A stretch of DNA of 40,264 nt, taken from an uncultured Faecalicatena sp. (GTDB taxonomy: Bacteria > Bacillota > Clostridia > Lachnospirales > Lachnospiraceae). The translations under genes and the position numbers were made by a program. Location of the stretch: contig CAOKHZ010000008.1 of the NCBI GenBank assembly GCA_948468385.1, positions 1 to 40,264 on the forward strand, read 5' to 3'. Below are positions 26,291-33,088 of this stretch, one piece after another. Below the pieces are notes generated by a model that made no database searches, had not been told where the DNA came from, and worked only from the letters and a program-made list of their open reading frames with translations. Each line of letters opens with the position of its first letter. The first letter of the stretch is position 1.

Positions 26291-27667
26291 TTACAAATCC
26301 ACTTTCGGCAATCCGGCGAATCCAACGGCCAAATCCTCATCCGTCGGGATATAGTCGCTCATGTCGCCGTCATTGTACTTCCCATAGGCAACCATGTCGA
26401 AGTAGCCGGTTCCGGTCAGGCCGAAAACGATGGTCTTTTCTTCGCCGGTTTCCTTGCACTTCATGGCCTCGTCGATGGCCGCCTTTATGGCATGGCTGCT
26501 TTCCGGTGCGGGCAGGATGCCTTCCACGCGGGCGAACTTGGTGGCAGCTTCAAATACCGCCGTCTGCTCCACGGAGGTCGCTTCCATCAGGCCGTCATCG
26601 TAAAGCTGTGAGAGTACGGAACTCATGCCATGGTAGCGCAGGCCTCCGGCATGGTTCGCGGACGGGATGAAGCCGCTGCCTAACGTGTACATTTTCGCTA
26701 ACGGGCAAACCATGCCGGTGTCACAGAAGTCATACGCGTACTTACCACGCGTCAGGCTCGGGCAGCTTGCCGGTTCCACGGCGATGATGCGGTAATCATT
26801 TTCACCGCGCAGCTTTTCGCCCATAAACGGGGAAATCAATCCGCCAAGGTTGGAGCCGCCCCCGGCACAGCCGATGATGATGTCCGGCTTGATACTGTAT
26901 TTGTCAAGCGCCGCCTTGGTTTCCAGACCGATTACGGACTGGTGTAAAAGTACCTGCGAGAGTACGGATCCCAGAACATAACGGTAACCTTCGTGGGTCG
27001 TCGCGTCTTCCACGGCTTCGGAAATGGCACAGCCAAGGCTGCCGGTCGTTCCCGGGTGCTCTGCCAAAATCTTGCGTCCGACATTGGTCGTCTCGGACGG
27101 GGACGGTGTCACGTTCGCGCCGTAGGTGCGCATGACTTCGCGGCGGAACGGTTTCTGTTCATAAGAGCATTTTACCATGTAGACCTTGCAATCCAGACCG
27201 AGGTAGGCGCAGGCCATGGACAGCGCGGTTCCCCACTGTCCGGCTCCGGTCTCGGTGGTCACGCCCTTAAGGCCTTGCTGTTTTGCGTAATAAGCCTGGG
27301 CAATCGCCGAGTTCAGCTTGTGGCTGCCAGAGGTGTTGTTACCCTCGAATTTGTAATAAATCTTCGCCGGGGTGTCAAGTTCCTTCTCCAGACAATACGC
27401 ACGCACCAACGGTGACGGACGGTACATCTTGTAAAAGTCACGAATCTCCTGCGGAATGTCAAAATAAGCCGTCGTGTCGTCGAGTTCTTGTTTTACCAGC
27501 TCGTCACAGAATACCGCGCCAAGCTCCTCGGCCGTCATCGGCTGCAGGGTGCCCGGATTCAAAAGCGGTGCCGGCTTATTCTTCATGTCGGCGCGCACGT
27601 TGTACCACTGGGTCGGCATCTCGGATTCTTCCAGATAAATTTTGTAAGGGATTTTTGTCTCGCTCAT
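26291..27667 (-). CDS. trpB: Tryptophan synthase beta chain-like protein (TrpB2 type)
   Basis: 458-aa PLP enzyme, start ATG 27667 with AGGAGA upstream; a longer frame from 27739 has no ribosome site and reads through the leader. The PLP Lys is in NTSGSHKLNSA (about residue 117), ETGAGQWGTALSMAC is the conserved QWG loop, and CAGGGSNLGG binds the cofactor phosphate. The N-terminal extension (SETKIPYKIYLEES.. MPTQWYN) and 458-aa length are typical of TrpB2 forms, which condense indole with serine without a stable TrpA partner. No trpA is adjacent. A tryptophan-specific T-box controls it. Confidence 0.93.
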   Translation of the reverse strand: MSETKIPYKIYLEESEMPTQWYNVRADMKNKPAPLLNPGTLQPMTAEELGAVFCDELVKQELDDTTAYFDIPQEIRDFYKMYRPSPLVRAYCLEKELDTPAKIYYKFEGNNTSGSHKLNSAIAQAYYAKQQGLKGVTTETGAGQWGTALSMACAYLGLDCKVYMVKCSYEQKPFRREVMRTYGANVTPSPSETTNVGRKILAEHPGTTGSLGCAISEAVEDATTHEGYRYVLGSVLSQVLLHQSVIGLETKAALDKYSIKPDIIIGCAGGGSNLGGLISPFMGEKLRGENDYRIIAVEPASCPSLTRGKYAYDFCDTGMVCPLAKMYTLGSGFIPSANHAGGLRYHGMSSVLSQLYDDGLMEATSVEQTAVFEAATKFARVEGILPAPESSHAIKAAIDEAMKCKETGEEKTIVFGLTGTGYFDMVAYGKYNDGDMSDYIPTDEDLAVGFAGLPKVDL

Positions 27668-27701
27668 TTTTTCGTCTCCTTTTTTAAGAAATTTATAGTG
27701 T

Positions 27702-27743
27702 GCTTGTGTGCCGCCGGCATGTGCCGGCCCATGTGCCACAAGC
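27702..27743. other. Inverted repeat in the trpB leader
   Basis: GCTTGTG (27702-27708) pairs with CACAAGC (27737-27743), enclosing GCCGGC/GCCGGC. It lies between the T-box terminator and the trpB ribosome site. Function unknown. Confidence 0.45.
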
Positions 27744-27795
27744 GTTAGAATACCGTCCGACTAGGTTTTAAGGCGGCCGTAAATAATCATTACGC

Positions 27796-28112
27796 AAAAA
27801 AGTCCTATTATTTCTGGAAAAATAATAGGACAGAAAACTCTGCGGTGCCACCTAAATTCATTCATAAAAGAATGCGCTCAGCCATGTACCATCATACATG
27901 CTCCGTAAGATAACGGTCGGAATCCGTCGCCCCTACGCCGATATCATGCCGTGATTGATACTCATGTCGATGAAACGAATCACGCCAATCGGTTTCAGTT
28001 TGCCCTCACAAGTCCATTCGCCTACGCCGGTACTGCCGCGGTTCCACCAACCCGCGACTCTCTGGGAATACCACTGCAAAGGTTACTACTCTTGCTCATC
28101 GGTTCTTGGTAT
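27796..28112 (-). ncRNA. T-box riboswitch, tryptophan (UGG) specifier
   Basis: On the minus strand, from the expected start near 28112: GAGTAGTAA (AGTA bulge), AGAGAG..GGTTGGTG (AG bulge and distal loop of stem I), then GAATGGAC with the specifier codon UGG at 28016-28014, the T-box AGGTGGCACCGCAGA at 27839-27854, and a terminator (GTCCTATTATTT with AAATAATAGGAC, then six Ts) at 27796-27831. Uncharged tRNA-Trp should favour the antiterminator and switch on trpB. The UGG specifier matches the gene downstream, which makes the call strong. Confidence 0.93.
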
Positions 28113-28118
28113 GGGTAC

Positions 28119-28147
28119 ATTATAGCGGCGAAGCGATGAAATGTCAA
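28119..28147 (-). promoter_or_regulatory. Promoter of the T-box/trpB transcript
   Basis: Minus strand TTGACA and TATAAT, both perfect, with a 17-base spacer. Confidence 0.85.
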
Positions 28148-28215
28148 GAAAAAGATGAAAAATTATAAATGTCGAATTTACCCGACAATAACCGCTAAAA
28201 TCGGCCTTTTTCTTA

Positions 28216-28224
28216 TGCTATGAT
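28216..28224 (+). promoter_or_regulatory. Extended -10 element upstream of the LysM gene
   Basis: TGC followed by TATGAT. No recognisable -35 at 17 bases, so an extended -10 promoter is the best reading. Confidence 0.35.
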
Positions 28225-28262
28225 GTATTCGGCCTTTTTTAAAACCCGCAGGAGGCCATGAG

Positions 28263-28304
28263 ATGGGACAAGAACCGAATCGCAAAAAATTTGAGCAGAG
28301 GTGA
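28263..28304 (+). other. In-frame upstream start and UGA stop before the LysM gene
   Basis: ATG 28263 has an ideal AGGAGG (28250-28255) 7 bases upstream and encodes 13 residues (MGQEPNRKKFEQR) ending in TGA at 28302-28304. It is in the same frame as the main ATG at 28311, so without the TGA the two would be one protein. It could be a short leader with coupled reinitiation (GAGGTGAG overlaps its end) or a nonsense change in the original start region. Confidence 0.5.
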
Positions 28305-28310
28305 GTAAAA

Positions 28311-29618
28311 ATGGCAAGACAATTACCGAAAAACGTGCGCCAGATTGGCAATGTAAATGATACGCCGAAGATATATGTGGAGGACTATGTAGACACTTTT
28401 TTTTCGCAGTTGTGTGAAAAGTCGGGAGAGGAAGCGGTGGGCGCGTTCCTGATTGGTGATTTTCAAAAGACGGAAGAGGAAGAATACGTGTACATATATG
28501 GAGCGGTACGCATGCATGAACTTAGGATGGACGGGATGGATTACGTGGTGGACGAAGAAACTTGGAAAAAGGCCTATGAGGACTGCAAGCAATATTTTGA
28601 GGACGGGGAAATGCTCGGGTGGTTCATAGCGCGTCCGGGAGCGGTGCTCAAATTGGAAAAAAACATGGCCAAGCTTCATAAAAAATCATTTCCGAAAAAA
28701 AATACGATATGCATCTTGAAGGACTCCATTGAGAAGGACGAGATGTATTATGTACATAAATTCAATGATTTGTTGCCCGTCGAGGGACATTATACATATT
28801 ATGAAAAAAACCCGTGCATGCAGAATTATATGATTTCCACCAGGAAAAAGAACGGCGCGACTCCCACGGAAACCGTGGAGGACAGGGCGGCGAAAGATTT
28901 TCGGGGGGCGGTACGCCTGCGGGAGGAGCGCATGCAGCAAAGGCGTGCGGCGCGGGCGATGTATAGCTTTAGCACGTGCCTGGTGCTAATCGTCATTATC
29001 ATGGGGGTAGTGACCATGAATAATGCGGACAAGATGAAGTCGGTACAAGACGGATTGGATGCCCTGACGGGTCAGACGACGGCACAAGGAGACGGGAACG
29101 AAAAAGGCGCGTCGTCGGACAAGGAAGGACAAGGCGAGGATGGACAAGCCAAGGACGGACAAAACGCGGACACGCAGGCAGTGGAGACGAGCGGAAGCGT
29201 GACGGCGGTGACGGGTAAGGAGAAAGACGCGTCGTCCGGTGATGAAAAGGATGATTCGCAGACGGCCTCGAAAGGCGATGAGGGAAAAGACGAGTCCGAC
29301 GGACAAGCCGGGAACGATGAAAGTGGAGGACAAGCCGAAAACAATGGACAAGCCGAAAACAACGGGCAAGCCGCGAGTGACGGAAGCGACGGGCAAAACG
29401 GCAGTGACGGAAATGGCGGCCAAGCAGGAGGTGACGGACAAGCTGCAGGAGCGGAGAATGGCGGCGACGGAGTTTACGTGGTGGAACAAGGGGACACGCT
29501 GGCGTTGATTAGTAAAAAAGTGTACGGCGACATTTCCCACATTGATGAAATATGCAAAGTAAACGGGCTGGAGGATGGAAATTTAATCTTCATCGGGCAA
29601 AAATTGGTATTGCCGTAA
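28311..29618 (+). CDS. Degenerate MPN-like domain / transmembrane / LysM protein
   Basis: 435 aa. Residues 20-180 resemble an MPN/JAB fold: IYVEDYVDTFF, EEAVGAFLIGDF, then GWFIARPG at 103-110 where active JAMM proteases have GWYHSHPG, so both metal-binding His are gone. A single membrane helix is at about 217-236 (STCLVLIVIIMGVVTM), then about 145 residues of Gly/Gln/Asp/Lys low-complexity linker, and a LysM domain at the C terminus (about 388-435, VEQGDTLALISKKVYG..IGQKLVLP). The N-terminal domain should be cytoplasmic and LysM outside, binding peptidoglycan. GAGGTGAG precedes the ATG. Next gene 41 bp downstream; role unknown. Confidence 0.8.
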   Translation: MARQLPKNVRQIGNVNDTPKIYVEDYVDTFFSQLCEKSGEEAVGAFLIGDFQKTEEEEYVYIYGAVRMHELRMDGMDYVVDEETWKKAYEDCKQYFEDGEMLGWFIARPGAVLKLEKNMAKLHKKSFPKKNTICILKDSIEKDEMYYVHKFNDLLPVEGHYTYYEKNPCMQNYMISTRKKNGATPTETVEDRAAKDFRGAVRLREERMQQRRAARAMYSFSTCLVLIVIIMGVVTMNNADKMKSVQDGLDALTGQTTAQGDGNEKGASSDKEGQGEDGQAKDGQNADTQAVETSGSVTAVTGKEKDASSGDEKDDSQTASKGDEGKDESDGQAGNDESGGQAENNGQAENNGQAASDGSDGQNGSDGNGGQAGGDGQAAGAENGGDGVYVVEQGDTLALISKKVYGDISHIDEICKVNGLEDGNLIFIGQKLVLP

Positions 29619-29659
29619 GAGGAAAGTTTTGGTATGATGGTAACAGAGGTGTGAAATAG

Positions 29660-30853
29660 ATGGCGCAGAAGAGGAATCCCAATATAAAACTGGTGAACCC
29701 GCCCACGTTGGAGGAAGTCAGGCAGAAAAAGCGAAGCACGCGGTCTGCCAGGATCAAGCGGGTCGTCACGTTTACCGTATTGGCGGCGATGACGCTTTAT
29801 GGCACGTACTTGCTGGTGGCGAGCCGCCCATATGCCACGGTGCAGAAAGCAAGGTCTTATAAGAAGGCCACTTCCGACAATAATCATTTTCAGGCATATG
29901 GAAGCGGTATCGTGCGGTACAGTCGGGACGGCGTGGCATTTTTAAATTTTGAAAACGAGGAACAGTGGATTTGGCCCGGACAGTTTTCAAACCCCGTGAT
30001 GGACATGGCGGCAGGGGCGTTTGCCGTGGCGGACGGCGGGGGCAACACGATTCAAGTGTTTACGCAAAAAGGGCTGAAAGGGGAGATTGAGACGAATCTT
30101 CCCATAGAGAAGATTTCGGTTTCGGGACAAGGGATTGTCAGCGTCATATTGAAAAACGAACTGTCCCCGCAGGTGATTACATATGATGCCGTGGGAAACG
30201 TGCTGGTGGAGAACCAGGTTTCGACGGAGTCGTTGGGATACCCGATTGCGTTGGAAATGTCGCAAGACGGAACGGTTCTGATGGTGTCGTATCTGCATAC
30301 GGCGGACGGCAACCTGAGTTCAAAGGTAGTGTATTACAATTTTGGCGAGCCGGGGAAGGCGGAAAAAAATCACGTGGTCGGCATGGAAGAATTTGAAGAT
30401 ACCGTCATACCGGAAGTCTATTTCATGAATGACAAGATTTCCGTGGCCGTCAGCGACCATTCCTTCATCGTCTACGAAGGAGCCCAGACGCCGAAACAGA
30501 AAGTGGAGGTGGAGATTGAGCAGCAGATTAAGTCGGCGTTCCATTCGGACAAGTACATCGGCTTCGTGTTGCTGAATCAGGAAAAATCAGGTTATGAAGT
30601 ACAGTTGTATGACACGTCCGGGCGCAAGGTGATGACCAGGGAGATAAGTAGCGAATACGCGAACGTGGAGATGAGCGGGGATGAGATCATATTATATGAA
30701 GGTTCACGCTGTTGCATCATCACGACCACGGGCATCCAGCGGCTCAAGTGCGATTTGCGGCTTGACGCGTTGGCGGTGATACCGTCACCCTTGCCAAATC
30801 GGTACTATATAATGGGAACGAACGAACTGCGCGAGGTTTACCTCGTGAGGTAA
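29660..30853 (+). CDS. DUF5711-like membrane-anchored protein
   Basis: 397 aa. A basic N terminus is followed by one membrane helix (about 35-54, VVTFTVLAAMTLYGTYLLVA) and an external domain that reads as repeated short beta blades (ISVSGQGIVSVIL, VLMVSYLHTADG, FHSDKYIGFVLLNQ), suggesting a beta-propeller-like fold. The DUF5711 name and its linkage to LysM and CvpA genes in this family are from memory, not a search. GAGGTG precedes the ATG. The next gene starts 20 bp downstream. No enzyme motif was recognised. Confidence 0.7.
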   Translation: MAQKRNPNIKLVNPPTLEEVRQKKRSTRSARIKRVVTFTVLAAMTLYGTYLLVASRPYATVQKARSYKKATSDNNHFQAYGSGIVRYSRDGVAFLNFENEEQWIWPGQFSNPVMDMAAGAFAVADGGGNTIQVFTQKGLKGEIETNLPIEKISVSGQGIVSVILKNELSPQVITYDAVGNVLVENQVSTESLGYPIALEMSQDGTVLMVSYLHTADGNLSSKVVYYNFGEPGKAEKNHVVGMEEFEDTVIPEVYFMNDKISVAVSDHSFIVYEGAQTPKQKVEVEIEQQIKSAFHSDKYIGFVLLNQEKSGYEVQLYDTSGRKVMTREISSEYANVEMSGDEIILYEGSRCCIITTTGIQRLKCDLRLDALAVIPSPLPNRYYIMGTNELREVYLVR

Positions 30854-30872
30854 ATGTGATGAGGAGAAAGAG

Positions 30873-31691
30873 ATGGATAACATGGTTTTGTTGGTGGTGG
30901 CTTTGATATTTGTAGTGAGCGTCGTGGTCGGATACTTACGGGGACTTTTAAAGATTGGGCTGTCTTTGCTGTCCACGGTGATTACGATGGTGATCGTGGT
31001 CTTTTTGGCACCGTACGTTGGTGACGCATTGATTAAGTACACGCCGATTGACGAGATAATCGAAGAAAAGTGCATGGAGAGTTTCGCGGCCAACATGTCG
31101 GGCGACATGTTGTTGGAAAAGGATTTAAGCGAGACACCGTTGGCGGGCATGTCCCCGGAAGATTTGCAAAAGATTGACGGGGAAAACTTAGACATCCATG
31201 GAATCAATGTGCAGACTTTCCTGGAGGCGATTGGGGACATCCCGTTGGATCAGCAAATTCAACAGGTGAGCGACAGCGTATTGCCGGATTTCGTGAAGGA
31301 GGCGTTGTTGGAAAATAATAACAATATTATTTATGAAGAACTGGGAGCGAAAAATTTCTGGGAGTACGTTTCGTCATACGTTGCCCGCATGCTGGTGCAC
31401 GTCGCCTCGTTTTTGGTGACGTTTTTGTTCGCCATCATTATTGTCAGGGCGCTGATGGCGGCGGTGGACCTCATCGGGGAATTGCCAATCCTCGGTACCA
31501 TCAACCATTGGGGCGGCGCGGCCGTTGGTTTGCTCTTTGCCTTGGTGCTCGTGTGGATTGCGTTTTTGTTGTTCACGGTCATGTATAGCACGGCGTTTGG
31601 CGCGGCGTGTATCGAACAGATAGAGAACAACGCGTTTTTGCAGTTCTTGTATGACCATAACCCGCTGTTGGGAAAACTGATATCATTTTAG
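30873..31691 (+). CDS. CvpA-family membrane protein
   Basis: 272 aa with an N-terminal helix pair (LLVVALIFVVSVVVGYLRGLLKIGLSLLST), about 85 polar residues and two further hydrophobic helices (ASFLVTFLFAIIIVRALMAAVDLI and AAVGLLFALVLVWIAFLLFTVMY). The VGYLRGLLK turn is typical of CvpA-type proteins, which are linked to membrane stress and, in E. coli, colicin V production. The polar loop is longer than in the short CvpA proteins. GAGGAGA precedes the ATG. It closes the LysM-DUF5711-CvpA run. Confidence 0.8.
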   Translation: MDNMVLLVVALIFVVSVVVGYLRGLLKIGLSLLSTVITMVIVVFLAPYVGDALIKYTPIDEIIEEKCMESFAANMSGDMLLEKDLSETPLAGMSPEDLQKIDGENLDIHGINVQTFLEAIGDIPLDQQIQQVSDSVLPDFVKEALLENNNNIIYEELGAKNFWEYVSSYVARMLVHVASFLVTFLFAIIIVRALMAAVDLIGELPILGTINHWGGAAVGLLFALVLVWIAFLLFTVMYSTAFGAACIEQIENNAFLQFLYDHNPLLGKLISF

Positions 31692-31912
31692 GTGTTGCTT
31701 TTCAAGGGGGATGCCCAAACAGTTGCGAAGTCGTGCGCATTTAGTGTATGTCGCTCTTTTCGAGGACTTATGTTTCTCGCAGTGAGGGCAGTAACCCTTT
31801 TCGGCCGACATTTTTTGAAAAAACTTGAAATTCCCCCTTGCAAAATGTGTACGTTTGTGGCATTATATATGGTGTCGTAGGAAATTTGATTTCCGAGGGA
31901 ATTTCATAGTGG
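31692..31912. other. Intergenic, no gene recognised
   Basis: Contains a 9-bp inverted repeat (CAAGGGGGA near 31704, TCCCCCTTG near 31833) separated by about 125 bases. No coding feature supported. Confidence 0.4.
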
Positions 31913-31984
31913 TCCTCGATAGCTCAATGGTAGAGCACGCGGCTGTTAACCGCGGGGTTGTTGGTTCGAGCCCAACTCGGGGAG
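31913..31984 (+). tRNA. tRNA-Asn (anticodon GTT)
   Basis: 72-nt cloverleaf. Acceptor TCCTCGA pairs with TCGGGGA, D arm has AGCTCAATGGTAGAGC, the anticodon stem CGCGG/CCGCG closes a CTGTTAA loop, and GGTTCGAGCCC forms the T loop. Discriminator G; CCA is not encoded. A terminator follows at 31996. Confidence 0.95.
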
Positions 31985-31995
31985 TTTAGAAAAAT

Positions 31996-32030
31996 CCGCA
32001 GGCGTTGATGCTTGCGGTCTTTTTCTCTTT
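31996..32030 (+). terminator. Terminator after tRNA-Asn
   Basis: CCGCA(G)GC pairs with GC(T)TGCGG, followed by TCTTTTTC. Confidence 0.8.
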
Positions 32031-32058
32031 ATTCTAGGAAGCTTTGTGACCATAGGGC

Positions 32059-32098
32059 GTTACAAGTGACGCTCACACCGACGTATGTGACTTGTAAC
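32059..32098. repeat. Palindromic element A (GTTACAAGT..ACTTGTAAC)
   Basis: 12-bp arms GTTACAAGTGAC and GTGACTTGTAAC (one mismatch) around a 16-base loop. Shares its outer GTTACAA/TTGTAAC ends with the element at 32705. Confidence 0.65.
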
Positions 32099-32139
32099 CA
32101 AATGGTAAAAAAAGTAAGGTGCTATCTGTGTAAACTTGG

Positions 32140-32167
32140 TTGTAAAATCAGTGGAACATGCTATAAT
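32140..32167 (+). promoter_or_regulatory. Promoter-like site before the AAA-ATPase pseudogene
   Basis: TTGTAA and TATAAT with a 16-base spacer. Confidence 0.4.
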
Positions 32168-32224
32168 GTAGTAAGCGATTGGTGCGGATAAGGAGGGAAT
32201 GTTTCTAATATAGTAAGAGTCCGG

Positions 32225-32700
32225 TAGAATCTTACCGAATGATGACAAAGGATATGCATTTTGTAGATAAAACGGAAATGATTTCGGGACTGGCCTTGTG
32301 GTATGACGGTTGTCACACGGCGGGAGGAGAGCGGGGATGTAATCAGCACTCGGTCGTATGTGCGTTGTCGGACAACCAGCATAGTAATGATTGTACGCGT
32401 TCGGGATTATTATGATGAAATTTTCTATTATATTCGAAACAATATTGACGATATTAAAGATGACTTGGTGTGGATGGTTTCGGGTGAGAGCGTTGAAATC
32501 AAGTTACAAGGTTATGCGGTGACAGATACCGAGTTGAGCACGAAAAACCAAATTTATTCGGCGACCGTGGTCAATTGGTATGTCTTGCCGTACGTGACAA
32601 GTGTCGCGTGGAACGCGAGGACAAGGCGGGAGAAGGATGCGCGTAAATCTGGCCGATGTATCACCCACTTTGCCAAGGGCAAATTGAAAATGCGGGTGAT
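32225..32700 (+). pseudogene. AAA-ATPase-like / PD-(D/E)XK family protein, decayed (copy 4)
   Basis: Three shifted fragments of the same family. First, about 32239-32290 encodes TKDMHFVDKTEMIS, the N-terminal VDKTxLI block, and then jumps straight to LWYDGCHTAGGER (32296-32334), deleting the P-loop and the middle. Second, from about 32400 in another frame, YYDEIFYYIRNNIDDIKDDL and TKNQIYSATVVNW match the region that follows. Third, from about 32600 in yet another frame, DKCRVEREDKAGEGCA then a stop resembles the start of the nuclease-like domain. The P-loop and nuclease ExK are absent, so it cannot function. Confidence 0.7.
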
Positions 32701-32704
32701 GCCC

Positions 32705-32745
32705 GTTACAATTCGGCCCGCGCTGGCGCGGTGCTGAATTGTAAC
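32705..32745. repeat. Palindromic element B (GTTACAATTC..GAATTGTAAC)
   Basis: 10-bp perfect outer arms and an inner CGCGC/GCGCG stem. It ends in the same way as the palindrome at 32059 and interrupts the last pseudogene fragment. Confidence 0.7.
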
Positions 32746-32758
32746 CTGAAATGGATGA

Positions 32759-32956
32759 AATTTTGACAAGATAAAGAAATACTTTGAAAAATATAAAGAG
32801 TTGATGTATAATAAAGCAGAGACTGCGATGGTGAATGTGCTGAAGCATTATTCTAATTGTGATGACTTGTCGGAGATAGACGGGCGCACCATGGAGGTGG
32901 TTCGACAATGGTACTTGAAAAATAAACGTTACCATTCCTGGCCATCTGGAGATTGA
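32759..32956 (+). pseudogene. Unrecognised helical reading frame, probable fragment
   Basis: About 65 residues in one open frame, charged and helix-rich (KYFEKYKELMYNKAETAMV, DDLSEIDGRTMEVVRQWY), with no start codon plus ribosome site. A short ATG frame just upstream (32751) ends at TAA and could be the displaced start, implying a frameshift. I do not recognise the family. Confidence 0.35.
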
Positions 32957-33088
32957 CAAGGTGATTCGCCAAATTTGCTTGTAAGAAGCGACTTGTCGAT
33001 TTTCAGATAACCGAAATAAGCTTTGGATGGTTACATATCAAGTTATGACGGGATTTAAGTGAGTGAATATAAAAGTGAGGGATATCTT

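Noticed and set aside
28040-28060. A second T-box (GGTGGAACCGCGG) upstream of the trpB leader, suggesting a tandem riboswitch
   Set aside because: It is preceded by AGAGAG and GGTT, so it is the distal part of stem I. Only one terminator and one antiterminator motif are present.
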